Assembly: GCA_947561395.2 (NCBI GenBank)
Contig: OX387183.1
Location: forward strand, 36,878,853 to 36,942,852
Length of the DNA: 64,000 nucleotides
Direction of reading: 5' to 3'
Source of the DNA: Buxus sempervirens
Lineage: Eukaryota > Streptophyta > Magnoliopsida > Buxales > Buxaceae
Below, in pieces: positions 54,264-64,000 of the stretch. The notes beneath the pieces were generated by a model. The model was not told where the DNA came from. It searched no databases and saw only the letters and a program-made list of their open reading frames with translations. Both the position numbers and the translations under genes were made by a program. The number at the start of each line of letters is the position of its first letter. Within the stretch, counting starts at the first letter, position 1.

Positions 54264-56138
54264 CATAGTGAGCCCAGTTTCAGTGATATGACGATGTTTA
54301 CGCTTAGCCCTACCATTTTGTGAAGGTGTATAAGGGCAAGAAATTCTTTGTTCAATACCACAATGGCTCAAGTGAGATTGAAAGATATTACTAGTGAACT
54401 CAGATCCGCCATCACATTGAAAGGCTTTAATACGGGAAGTGAACTGATTTTCAACAAAATTTTGAAACTTAAGAAAAGTGGCATGAAAATCAGACTTGTA
54501 GCGTAAAGGATAGAACCAAGTAAAGCAGGAAAAGTCGTCTAAGAAAATGACATAATATCGATAACCCTTAGAAGAGACAATGGGAGAAGGTCCCCATAGA
54601 TCACAATGCACCAATTGTAAAGGAGAATCGGAACGTTTGTCATTTATTGAAAAAGAGAGTCGATGACTCTTGCCAAGTTGACATCCATTACAAACAGAAG
54701 AAGTAGAAGAAGAAGAAACATTAATGACACCAGATTTATTCAATAAACCAAGAACATGAGAGGATGGATGACCAAGACGAGCATGCCAAATACTGTGAGA
54801 AGCTCGATTATTTGGATGTTGAGTGGATGTGAGAAAGGCCTTCTTGCCACGATCAAGAACATAGAGGCCGTTCTTGCACTGACCGGTTCCCAATATTGCT
54901 CCCGTTTGAAGGTCCTGAATAGTAAAACCAGAGGCAAAAAACGTTACCGAACAATTATTATCAGCACACAACTTACTGATAGAAATTAAATTCTTGGTAA
55001 TTGATGGAACAACAAGAATATCACCAAGAGAAAGAGGTCCTAAGAAAGAATGAGAAGCAATGGAACCAATGTGAGAAATAGAAAGAGTGTTACCATTACC
55101 CACAACTACTTTATCTTTACCAGGATACACTTCAGATTGATCAAGATGGTTGATGTCACTAGTCATATGAGAGTTGGCTCCTGTATCAGTATACCAGTCT
55201 GACTTAGGTGAATCTTGGATGGTACAATGAGCAAGAGCTTCAGCAACATTAGCTTGATTTTGCTCATCATAGCGATTATAACAGAACTTGGCAGAATGGC
55301 CAAGGCGCCCACAAATTTGACATGTTGGCTTGCCTGAGGATGAATTAGTGTTGAAAGAACCACGAGAAGCACCATCTCGATTGCCACGACCATTGTTGGA
55401 AGAACGACCAGAACGACCACCACCATGACGAGACCAACCACCACGGCCTCGATTACGACTACCACGCTGCACTGTATACGCAGCCACTGTGGGTGATGTG
55501 TCTAACGATTTGACAAACAAATCATGACTTTGGGCCTTCGGAGCCACATCCTTGAAAGGAGGAATGGGCGTCTGAGACATGATGGTAGTAGAGAATGAAG
55601 AAAACTCAGACCCAAGTCCACGTAAAAACCAATGGACTTTATCAGTGTCCTCCACAGAAGAACCCATCGCAGCCAGTTGATCACAAAGAGTTTTAAACTC
55701 TCTCGCATACTCGGACACAGTACGAGTACCACGCTTATTTAATTGAAGAGCATCCTTGAAACGAATCTCACGAGCCTTTGACTTGTGAGCAAAGGCGTCC
55801 TCAAGCATTAACCAAGCCTCACGGGAGGAGGTAGCACCAATAACCTCACTCATGGCTTCCTCAGATAATGAAGAAAATAGAAGGCTAAGCAAGAGTTGAT
55901 CAATTTGCTTCCATGTGGCAAACTCGGGGTTCAACTCGGAAGAGTTATCAGTACCAATAATCATGGCAGGAGGTGCAGAACAGGAGCCATCAATGAACCC
56001 AAGAACATCTTGACTGGACAAAAGTGGAATGAATTGATTCTTCCATAACAAATAATTGCTAGAGGTTAATCGGATGGGAACCATGTGGACCATGGTATTG
56101 AGTGGCAGCAAAGAAGGAGCAGAGGAGTTGGAGTTCAT
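54264..56138 (-). pseudogene. Copia gag, protease and integrase N-terminal part (piece 1 of 4)
   Basis: I choose the ATG at 56,136-56,138 (MNSNSSAPSLLPLNTMV); a longer frame begins at 56,162. The gag (UBN2-type) core SSNYLLWKNQFIPLLSSQDV is followed by a zinc knuckle CQICGRLGHSAKFC, protease DTGANSHMTSD, pre-integrase HARLGHPSSHVLGLLN and CNGCQLGKSHRL, then integrase DLWGPSPIVSSKGYRYYVIF and FQCDGGSEFTSN. At the third catalytic position the sequence is NGRAKRKHRH, where family members have Glu: a Glu-to-Lys change that should abolish integration. It ends at E1 and continues at 34,329. Confidence 0.85.
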
Positions 56139-56360
56139 GATGTGAAGATTAAACAAGACCAAGAAAACCGACTTGAATACGGTTGTTGAACACCAACTTC
56201 AAGGGAGAACAGGCGGTGATTTGGATGGACCCAAGTCAAGATATTGACTTGTTTCAAGAGAACAAATCAACAAGGTGCTCACGAGTTGCTGCAGATGATG
56301 CCTTTACTCCAAATCAAAAGAAGAAGAAAAAAAAACAGAGACGACGTGAGTCGATTTTTA

Positions 56361-56372
56361 GCTTCGATACCA
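56361..56372 (-). promoter_or_regulatory. Primer binding site of the copia element
   Basis: On - it reads TGGTATCGAAGC next to the 5' LTR, a variant of the initiator-Met type site of copia elements. Confidence 0.75.
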
Positions 56373-56518
56373 TGATAATGTTTCAGAAGAAAACCAAGAT
56401 GAAGTAAATTTCCTCTTCCTTCATTGTATGCAAGAGGGAAGTTGCTTATATTACACAAAAGAATCTATACAATCATAGAAACATATGTTACTAATAAACA
56501 ATGATAATCAAAATAGAA
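56373..56518 (-). repeat. 5' LTR of the copia element
   Basis: Near-perfect copy of 27,386-27,530. The outer border is uncertain by about 8 bases: AATGATAATCA at 56,510 gives a canonical CA end, while ACTTC at 56,519-56,523 fits the left flank ACTTT. Confidence 0.7.
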
Positions 56519-57068
56519 ACTTCCTAAACTACTCTTGAATGATTGCAACGGTTCTGAGATGAGTGCCATGACTTAAGGGATTTGTGTTGTAGTGAGCTGT
56601 CCTTACTCTCAATAACTTTGTCCAACAGTTAGTCAATATTAGGTTAATTAAAGGGTCCAACATAAAAGGGTGACCAAAGCTAACTTTGCCTTCGATGAAT
56701 ATTTTTATTGTTGGTTCACCTATGTATAGTGTCTTTAAGGATCAATGAGTATTGGTCGACTTGCAGATCCAAGTGGGTCCCATCTCTTTAAAATTAATTA
56801 AGTACTCCTTATTGAAATTGGTATTCCTCATGTAAGATAATGTAATAACCAATTTATGTGGGCTAATCTCAAAGTACCTTTTTCTAGATCTTGATATCTT
56901 TTGTTTTCTTGAGAAAGAATGACATTCATTTGTTCATCCTAGATTGTTCTTCAACTTATATTATCTAAGCTAGCTAGCTCCTGCAAATTCAATATCCTTT
57001 CGGTTTGAAATAAAATAAGATTGTTGAATTGCTAACTTTAAATTTATTACTTTTGTTACCTTTTGTAG
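56519..57068 (+). other. Intron of the methyltransferase gene, right of the copia element
   Basis: This is AT-rich non-coding DNA ending in the acceptor TTTTGTAG at 57,061-57,068. The few bases after the element may hold what is left of exon 2, but I cannot recognise the expected codons. Confidence 0.5.
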
Positions 57069-58641
57069 TTGTTGCTACTTCAAGGATGACTCCATGACAC
57101 TAGATGAAACTGAAACAACAATGCTAGAATTATATTGCGAAAGGGCACAGTTAAAAGATGGCCAGAGTGTCCTTGATCTTGGGAGTGGACAAGGGGCACT
57201 CACTCTATATATTGCTCAAAAGTTTAAAAATTGTCATGTTACATCAATTACAAATGTGGGATTACATAAGGAATTTATTGAGGAGACATGCAAGTAAGTC
57301 TAACTTATTACATAGTGAGGATCTTTGTGATTTTTTTTTTGAATGAAATCAACACCTTTTTATTTTTACTCATATGCCATACATACTATTGGATTTTAAT
57401 TGGTAATCAAATTTCCTAGGAAATTGAATTTATCAAATGTGAGGATTATTTCAGCAGATATATCAACCTATGAAACAGATGAAACTTTCGATCGAATATT
57501 CATTATTGGGTTGATTGAGGTATATATTTGTGATATATATCTTTTAATCTCCAAATGAAACCGAAAATGCATTTGTTATGGGAATGGATGGAACTCATCT
57601 AAATTCTCTTCTTGTAGCATTTGAAGAATTTTGAGTTACTTCTTAGAAAAATATCTAAATGGATGACAAAAGATGGGCTTCTTTTCATAGATCATCTATG
57701 CCATAAGAAATTTCCTCACATGTGCGAGGTACACCAATACTGCTTATGTTTTCAGTATGAAAGTTGTCCTATATTTGTGGTATGAGATTTGACCATTGGG
57801 CCTTTTTTGGCCAGGATATCTCATAGCCTATTAAGGAAGATGACTGGTTTATGAATTACATCTTCCCACCAGGGACAACAATGATACCATCGGCTTCCTT
57901 GCTTTTATATTTTCAGGTGAGCTTTTTGATATTAATACCTCCATAATAATTGTATTCTCTATACTATTATATAAAGAAAAGCTCAAAGATTCTTGGCTGA
58001 CAATCTCTTCCTAAGCATACCCCTTCTAAAATTTGAATGACTCCCATATCCCCTTGATAACTACCCATGTAGTTGTCTTATATATGGGGCTTAAGTACAT
58101 AGGTATGTACGTGCAGTATTGTACTTGCTACTGGTAGCCTACCAATAAGTAACCCTTGATATATGTAATTCATTAAGCATTATCAACTATTCATCACATT
58201 TTTATTATTGGTTTCTTGTTGAAATTTATTATTTTCTTGGTAGGATGAAGTTTCTATTATGGATCATTGGACTCTTAGTGGCAAACATTTTATGCGGACC
58301 GGGGTAAGTGTCTAAGAAAGCAAAATAAAAGAAGTAGAAGAAGAAAATTAAGCTTTTTTCTTGATTTTATCTCTATTTTCTTCCATAACAATTTGAAATG
58401 ATAGTGATTATGGTTGTTTTTATTATATACATATTATTTTTACAGTGAAGAATGGCAAAAGAGACTATATATTAATGTGGATGCTATAAAAGCAACAATG
58501 AAGAAACTATCCTATAGCGAGGAAGCTACTATGAAGTTGTTCAACTATTGGAGATACTCTACGATGGTAGTCATGGAGTGGTTTGGATATAACAATGGTG
58601 AAGAATGGATGAATTCTCTTATTCTCTTTAGAAAGAAATGA
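57069..58641 (+). pseudogene. Coclaurine N-methyltransferase-like gene, exons 3 to 8 (3' part)
   Basis: Exons read from GT/AG borders: 57,069-57,293, 57,420-57,519, 57,618-57,728, 57,827-57,916, 58,244-58,303 and 58,446-58,641. They encode [23 protein letters not shown]-binding motif [89 protein letters not shown] and EEWQKRLYINVDAIKATMKK, ending LILFRKK. Order and spacing fit the cyclopropane-synthase-like fold of plant N-methyltransferases of the CNMT group. With exons 1-2 the product would be about 350 residues, the usual length. For exon 6 I chose the acceptor ATCTCATAG at 57,818-57,826, since the earlier CAG would add a stop. Exon 7 ends phase 0 while exon 8 needs phase 2: GGGG at 58,301-58,304 looks like one G too many. 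With the broken exon 2 this suggests a pseudogene. Confidence 0.8.
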
Positions 58642-59280
58642 TGCCATATATTAAATAATCCCTTCATATGGTTAGTATTTTTATTCCTCACCAATATATG
58701 CCATGGTTCGTTGTTTTTTTTTTTTTTTTAATTTGAATTGCAATCAAATTTTTCAATGATAAATTATGATTGTAGCTGCTGATAGTTAAGGTTGTATCCT
58801 TTCATGTCTAAGGTTGGACTATCTTCCCTGATAATTAAGGCTGGATCCTTTGTTATGTAGGGTTATACCCATTGATATTCAAAGTTTTATGCTTCAATAT
58901 TTGAAATTTTTTCTCTTTTTTATTTGGGATACCCTTTAATGGTTATTATTGTACCCTTTGATGTTCAAGGTATAACTTCCAATATTTGAGGTTTTACTTA
59001 AAGAGTATTATTTAGTTCTCTAGGCGCCAATGAGGATGGAACTGGGTAAGGCTTCATTTTCACAACTTGGTTCTTTGTTTAAATCTTCTTAAATAACTAA
59101 TTTTAGAGTAATAAATGAAAAATTGCACCAAATTTCCAAATAATAATGTTTTTTATGCTTTTAAACATGTGAAAAGGTATCATTCTTTTCAATTTTTCAT
59201 TGACTAATTAATTCAGCTTTTAAATAGCTCAAAATCATTGCTTTTTTTACAATGTAAAGGTTCAGACACACTCTGATACA
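58642..59280. other. 3' flank of the methyltransferase gene
   Basis: AT-rich with loose repeats of AAGGTTG..ATCCTTT around 58,780-58,980. No gene seen. A PBS-like CTCTGATACAACA at 59,270 lies next to the LTR that follows, but no element interior is visible to its left. Confidence 0.45.
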
Positions 59281-59730
59281 ACAATGCCAATATGATGGAT
59301 TTACTATCGTAATTGGAGGCTCTCAAGACATTAACCACAATTACAACCAAAATCAGATTTCAAGATATTAGCCAAAATTATAAGATCTTCTCAGGGATTA
59401 TCAATCATCTTCTTCAACGTTCATCAACAATTCCTTTGCCATTGTTGGTTATTCAGAAAACCAAAGATAACAAGAGCAAGATATTTTTGAGACTACAAAA
59501 GACTAATTTTATTGAGCAACACAACATATATTTATACAGCATAATGAACACAAAATTGCAGAAAAATCTGATGCAAATTGAGCATATCAATTAAGTGCCT
59601 AAAAAGTAGCATAATAAAATGATCATAATCCTAACAGTCACTTTGACTTCTTTATTGCCTAAAGAATAGCAAAAAATAAAACTGATTTTCAGAAGTCTAT
59701 TAGCAGCTTCATGAATCATGCTAGTCAACA
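59281..59730 (-). repeat. 3' LTR of the second copia element
   Basis: The right border TGTTGACTAG (on -) is well placed by the purine tract. The left border near 59,281 (TGCCAATATG on +) is a guess. About 450 bp, AT-rich. Confidence 0.55.
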
Positions 59731-59861
59731 CTCCTCCTTGACTCTGGAACTGCATACTCCAAGCTTTTGCCTCAAGAATTCATATCTAACCTTAAGAAGT
59801 GCCTTTGTTAGAATTTCAACACTTTGATTTTCTATTTTTCAGTAGATTAGCTGCACTTTTC
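59731..59861 (-). pseudogene. C-terminal end of copia RNase H
   Basis: On - the sequence reads VQLIY, a stop, KIENQSVEILTKALLKVRYE and FLRQKLGVCSSRVKEEC, the typical end of a copia polyprotein. The stop is TGA where Cys (TGT or TGC) is usual. The preceding residues lie at 63,140-63,200, beyond the LINE. Confidence 0.75.
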
Positions 59862-60284
59862 CTTTTTTTTTTTTTGGAAAGTAAGCTGTTTGTATTGATA
59901 AGTAAGATTGTACAAGATTTACATCCAACAGAGCACTAAGGCAAGAGTGCTATCCACATTTACAAAGGAGAAACAGAAAAAAAAACATACAAAAGTGAAA
60001 TGAAAAATTCAAAGAGTGAAATTGACAATTAGCTCCCAATTTTCAATGATAGCTCCATTTGTGTGGTTATCTTTGACAGTTGGCTTCTCAACCTCCACTT
60101 TGCATTGAACATCACTTTGCAAACGCTTAAGGATTTCTTCCTTGGGCAAGAAACAGTTTTGGAATCTCCTTCTATTCCTCTCTAACTAGATGTGATATAT
60201 CATTGATGAGAAGGATAGTTTCCCAATCCATGCGATAGGTTCTTTACCACAAAACTTATGAACGAACCATGTGATTTCTTCCGT

Positions 60285-60614
60285 CTAAGTTTTCAGGTTG
60301 CGGTGGTCGCCATTTAGCCTCATTATCCAGGTCCAAATCCATTTAGAGAATGAACAATCAAAGTATAGATGTGGTATGGATTCCCCCCCATCATGGCAAA
60401 AAATACAGCTTGAGGTAGCTATAATACCAAGGGAACACAACCTATCCTGGGTCAAGAGTCTCTCTTTGATGGCTAACCAAGAAATCATCGAATGCCTAGG
60501 GATGTTTCTATGATACCATATCAGCTCACTCCAAATAACAAGTGGCTTGGATTCTCTAATTGCATCATAGGTATCCTTTATGTTGTACATACCTGTGGAA
60601 CTAGGAGTCCACAA
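60285..60614 (-). pseudogene. LINE C-terminal zinc-binding reverse transcriptase domain (zf-RVT)
   Basis: The fragment has MWTPSSTGMYNIKDTYDAIR, IPRHSMISWLAIKERLLTQD and CIFCHDGGESIPHLYFDC, the CxxC..H..C pattern of zf-RVT found after plant LINE reverse transcriptases. Between 60,615 and 61,106 the reading is scattered over frames. Confidence 0.75.
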
Positions 60615-61106
60615 AATCCTATCAGGCTTGCTTGAATCAAGCTTGGGGATTCAATCAAGGTACTACCATGCTTCTATCAAGAGTGGCGAGAGAGCTGCCG
60701 GAGTATCCCAATCATTACCTGAGATGATGTCCTATACTTTTGCTGCTATCCCAAGCCTGGAGTCATAGATGATTCTTCCTCCAAATTTTTTGAATAGAGG
60801 TCCACAAGGTAACCAGTGATCAAACCAAAGTGAGGTGGCTATGCCGTCACCTATCTTTTGATGGAGGAGTCACTGACATTGCTCTCTTGCTTTCAATATT
60901 TTTCGCCAAGCCCATGAACACGAACTTGGAGCCTTCAATATCCAGAAAATTCTGCCTTTGATCAGACTTTTGTAGACCCATGCAACCCACAGTGAGTTTT
61001 TCTGAAGTACCAGGTCCCATACTCTCCTCATTGTTGCTACCTTATTCCATTCGATAATGTCTATTAAGTTAAGTCCACCTTCATTCTTTGGAGAGCATAT
61101 TTGATT

Positions 61107-62113
61107 CTAGCTAACAAGGGTGATTTTCTTTGATCCACCACCTGTCCAAAGGAAAGAGCAACACATCTGAATTATTGTCCTCAGCACACTTTTTGGGATA
61201 ATGAAGCAGGATAACCAGTAGACTTGGATTGAAAAAAGAACTGATCTGATGAGCTGGGTTCGTCCAGCATAAGATAGAAATCTAACTTTCCATGACTGAA
61301 TTCTTGCTCTAATTTTCATGATAAGACTCTTGCAATTAGTATGTGTAAGCTTCTTGGAGATAAGGGGCACTCCAAGATATGATATCGGCAAGCATCCTTC
61401 CTTAAATTTTGTGGTGTTAAGGATCCTGTCCTTCAAATCCGTAGGGACTCCACAGAAGAAAATGTGACTTTTGTTCTCATTGCGGCATAAGCCCATGATT
61501 CTTTTCACCTGTTGCAAGGCAAGTAGGATTGTTCTTACTGAAGTCTCATCTGCCCTTGAGAAGAGGAAGATGTCGTCCACAAAAGCAACCATGGCGATCT
61601 TGGGGTCTTCACATCTAGGATGCGACTGGAAATTCTGCTTTGTTGCTTTCATGATGATTCCCTGGAGCAGCTCCATGATAAAGACAAAAAGATAGGGTGA
61701 AATAGGGTGTCACCTTGCCTGAGACCTTTTCCACCCTTGAACCAACCATGAGAGGTGCCATTCAGAATTATGGAGAAGGATGTGGTAGTGATACATTCTT
61801 CTATCCACCGAATAAAGTTTGAAGGAAAGTTCATGCTTTGGAGAATTCTTGGGACTATACTCCATATAACTGAGTCAAAGGCCTTTCGTAAATCCACTTT
61901 GAAAGCACACTTGGGCTCCCCTTTATCAAGGTGGTAGCTATGAACCAAGTCATGCACAAGCAAAATGTTGTCAGTAATCCTTCTCCCTGGAACAAATGCT
62001 GTTTGGTTTATGCTCACCAAGTCATCCATTACATTCTTCATTCTGTTGGCAAGTATCTTCAAAATGCACTTGTAGATAGTTCCCACACAAGAAATTGGTC
62101 GGAAATCACTCAC
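61107..62113 (-). pseudogene. LINE reverse transcriptase core, frameshifted
   Basis: Frame 1 (61,649-62,113) holds FRPISCVGTIYKCILKILAN, QTAFVPGRRITDNILLVHDL, VDLRKAFDSVIW and GKGLRQGDTL. The reading then shifts near 61,680 to frame 2 (61,107-61,676) with VAFVDDIFLFSRADE (the catalytic FVDD box) and ISYLGVPLISKKLTHTNCKS. Family members have one open frame here, so an indel broke it. Confidence 0.85.
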
Positions 62114-63130
62114 AGAGGTTGGGTTTTGGATTTTCGATGGGAATAAGGTTTATGAAAGAGTGATTTACCTGTTTGAGAAGGGAATTGGAAGGAAAAGAAA
62201 CTCAATACAGCATCTTCAACTTCTGTTCCAACAATACTCCAAGCCTCATTGAAGAAGCCTGAAGTGAAGCCATCAGGCCCTGGAGCTTTGCTTTCATTCA
62301 AGCTAAACATTACTTTCTTGATCTCCTCCCTGGTGATTGGTTTCGCCATGTCATTCATCTGTTGCACATTCAACCTTTTGTCAATAAGATCATGGAAGCT
62401 GTCAAGAGTAAGATCATGGAAGCTGTCAAGAGTAATGTCTCCAGCTACAGACTTCTTCCCAAGCAAGTCTTGAAAATGGTCTAAGAATAATCTTTTAATC
62501 TCATCAGGATTTTCAACCATGTCCCCCCGATCATTGTATATGTTATTAACCCTGTTAAATGATCTCCTTGCCATGATAGATTGGTGGAAAAAAGATGTGT
62601 TACTATCACCAGACTTGAGCCATTGGATTCTCGATTTATGCTTTAGTTGCTCTTCATGGATCCGGTTCAGTCTTAAGACTTCTCTTCGGAGATCCTTCTC
62701 CTTTAAGGCCATGTTCTCATTTGTTGGGTTAGCATCAAGAGACTTCTGACAATCAGTAATTTCAGTTTGAGCACTTAAAAACCTGCCGTAAACATTGTAG
62801 AATTTCTCACGACTCCATGCTCTCAGTCTCTTCTTGAGATTTTTTAGCTTAGTAACCAGTCTGAACATCGGCGTACCCACGACTTGGATGCTCCATTCTT
62901 CTTTTACCAAGTCAAGAAAGTCGTCTGCCTTTCCCCAGGAGTTGAAGTACTTGAAAGGTCTGGGACCTTTGTGCACTTTAGTACCCAATGAGATAACACA
63001 AGGACTAGGATCAGAGATCCCTGGAGGTAGGAAATCTGCTTCTGAGTCCTGGAATGAATGTATCCATGCACAATTGATGAGAGCCCTGTCTAGTTTACAA
63101 GATATTCTATTATCCCCAACACTACAATTA
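62110..63130 (-). pseudogene. LINE endonuclease end and linker to RT
   Basis: The frame of 292 codons (62,110-62,988) is open further upstream to about 63,130. The end of the endonuclease is followed by SWGKADDFLDLVKEEWSI, SRIQWLKSGDSNTSFFHQSI and SLNESKAPGPDGFTSGFFNE, the standard lead-in to RT. A 24-bp tandem duplication at 62,389-62,436 doubles TLDSFHDL. Frame lost near 62,120 by an indel. Confidence 0.8.
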
Positions 63131-63139
63131 CTCCAAGAA

Positions 63140-64000
63140 TATAAAACTTTATCTTGAAGTGTTTTGTTTTGCCATGGAACACTGGATTATTATCAATTGA
63201 AATTGCAGCTTGGTTGTCCACACATATCTGTGGGCTTTCTTCTTGTTCCATATGCAAATCTGTCATGATTTTCCTGATTCGAAGGGCTTGATTCAAAGCA
63301 GCAGCAGCAGCTACATATTCTGCTTCTGCTGTGGATTGAGCTATGATTTCCAACACCAAGAAAAAAATTCCAGAACCAAGGCTAAAATAGTAACCTGAGG
63401 TGCTTCTCATATCATCAACACATCCAGCCCAATCACTATCAAAATAACCATGGAGATTGAAATTTTTAACTTGACTGAACCTTATTCCATAATCAACTGT
63501 GCCCTAGACATATCTAAGAATTCTTTATGCTGCTTGAAAATGAATTTCACTAGCACAGTGCATGTACCTTGATAGCAAACTCATTGAATGCATGATATCT
63601 GGTCTAGTTACTATCAAATACATCAGGCAGCCTATTGGGCTCCTGTACAACCTTTCATTAACCTTTTCAGCTCCTTTTTCTCTACAAAACTGCTCCTTAC
63701 TTCTTCCTGTAACAAGTAGATCATCAACGTATAGAGATACCACAAGTATTTCATCATCAACATTCTTGATATATAAAGTAAATCCACTCAAACTTTTTTC
63801 AAAACCCAAGTTTACCAAGTGTGCATCAATTCTGCTGGACCAGGACCTTAGTGCCTATTTTAAACCATACGAGGCCTTTTTCAGAAAATATACCTTCTCC
63901 TCTTGTCCTTAAAAAGCAAATCCTTCAAGTTGCCCCATGAAAATTTCTTCCACCAAGTATCCATTTAAAAAGGCTGATTTGACATCCATTTGGTGTATAA
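63140..64000 (-). pseudogene. Copia RT and RNase H, several stops
   Basis: From the window end leftward: MDVKSAFLNGYLVEEIFMGQ (first catalytic Asp region), a stop after GFAF, then LVVSLYVDDLLVTGRSKEQF (YVDD box), VNERLYRSPIGCLMYLIVTR and PDIMHSMSLLSRYMH, a stop and gap near 63,510. RSTSGYYFSLGSGIFF, AQSTAEAEYVAAAAALNQAL and ICVDNQAAISIDNNPVFHGK (RNase H) follow up to HFKIKFYIL at the LINE junction. A segment between KEQF and KVNERLYRS is missing compared with family spacing. Confidence 0.85.

Larger units (their letters stand above)
27386..56518 (-). mobile_element. Copia element inside exon 2 of the methyltransferase gene, itself split by three insertions
   Basis: Near-identical short LTRs lie at 27,386 to about 27,530 and 56,373 to about 56,517. 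The primer site GCTTCGATACCA at 56,361-56,372 adjoins the right one, so transcription runs right to left. Removing the three inserts with one copy of each target duplication leaves coding pieces 56,138-54,264, 34,329-33,851, 32,071-31,372 and 28,303-27,532 in one frame, in normal copia order gag-PR-IN-RT-RH. Flanks ACTTT (27,381) and ACTTC (56,519) may be the target duplication, though the LTR edge is uncertain by about 8 bases. About 60 residues of the RNase H C-terminus and the polypurine tract are missing next to the left LTR, so a deletion took place there. Confidence 0.8.
59862..63140 (-). mobile_element. LINE, 5'-truncated, inserted in copia RNase H
   Basis: The T13 run at 59,863-59,875 is the poly(A) tail of a - strand element. 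The coding remains extend to about 63,130, starting inside the endonuclease domain (CKLDRALINCAWIHSF and DFLPPGISDPSPCVISLG, 62,990-63,110), so the 5' part is missing, as is usual for LINEs. I could not define target duplications. Total about 3.3 kb. Confidence 0.8.
59281..64000 (-). mobile_element. Second copia element, - strand, running off the window, interrupted by a LINE
   Basis: A 3' LTR (about 59,281-59,730), RNase H C-terminus (59,731-59,860) and RT/RNase H (63,140-64,000) are collinear once the LINE is removed. On - the purine stretch AAGGAGGAG directly precedes TGTTGACTAG at 59,730, the usual PPT-LTR junction overlapping the end of the frame. The rest of the element lies right of the window. 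Stops and frameshifts show it is inactive. Confidence 0.75.

Noticed and set aside
57815..57826. Premature TAG in exon 6 of the methyltransferase
   Set aside because: It appears only if the acceptor at 57,814 is used. The acceptor ATCTCATAG at 57,826 gives a gap-free match to the family ([10 protein letters not shown] then PIKEDDW).
59267..59280. CTCTGATACAACA beside the LTR at 59,281 as a primer binding site
   Set aside because: It resembles GCTCTGATACCA, but no element interior lies to the left and the polypurine tract shows this is a 3' LTR. I treat it as chance or a relic.
59313..59594. Open frame of 93 codons on + in the copia LTR
   Set aside because: It is inside an LTR and antisense to the element, with no family features.

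Overview
The window is plant nuclear DNA, most likely from a flowering plant with a transposon-rich genome. The evidence is intron-containing gene pieces with GT/AG borders, Ty1/copia and Ty3/gypsy (Tat-type, with a second RNase H) LTR retrotransposons, a plant LINE and a MITE. I cannot name the species. The only host gene I recognise is a coclaurine-N-methyltransferase-like SAM-dependent methyltransferase on the + strand. Its 5' exons lie at 26,866-27,385 and its 3' exons at 57,069-58,641.

Left part (1-25,450): stacked transposons. A Tat-type element on the - strand (E2, about 2,357-17,598) keeps its LTRs, primer binding site and a gag with three stops, but no pol. It was later hit by a large gypsy-type LTR (1-2,356), a 1.2 kb solo LTR (3,591-4,779) and a 4.1 kb solo LTR (13,464-17,590). 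Next come a 2.9 kb solo LTR (18,023-20,961, perfect 5-bp duplication), a small copia-type LTR, the end of another long LTR, and a broken copia integrase/RT fragment (23,639-25,060).

Middle part (25,451-58,641): a fold-back MITE, a promoter-proximal tandem repeat with four CACGTG cores, then the methyltransferase gene. A copia element (- strand, 27,386 to about 56,518) sits inside the gene at the end of exon 2. It is itself split into four coding pieces by three later insertions: a 3.1 kb solo LTR (28,304-31,371), a 1.8 kb solo LTR (32,072-33,850, duplication TGTAG) and a 19.9 kb nearly complete Tat element E1 (34,330-54,263, duplication CATAG). E1 has 2.3 kb LTRs, gag, protease, pol, an antisense ORF downstream of pol, and a 5.5 kb leader full of tandem repeats. 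The insertion order reads directly from the nesting: gene, then copia, then the three gypsy-type insertions.

Right part (58,642-64,000): another copia element (- strand, running off the window) interrupted near its RNase H C-terminus by a 5'-truncated, frameshifted LINE (about 59,862-63,140).

The most unusual signal is structural. In several different LTR families here, the LTR or the 5' leader carries a tandem series of short stem-loops whose loop or flank stays constant while both stem arms change together. The clearest cases are 16,397-16,781, 19,836-20,320 and 46,583-47,460. Such compensatory change points to a maintained RNA or DNA fold, or to template-switch correction of inverted repeats during reverse transcription. 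All statements come from reading the sequence by eye; no search or folding program was run.
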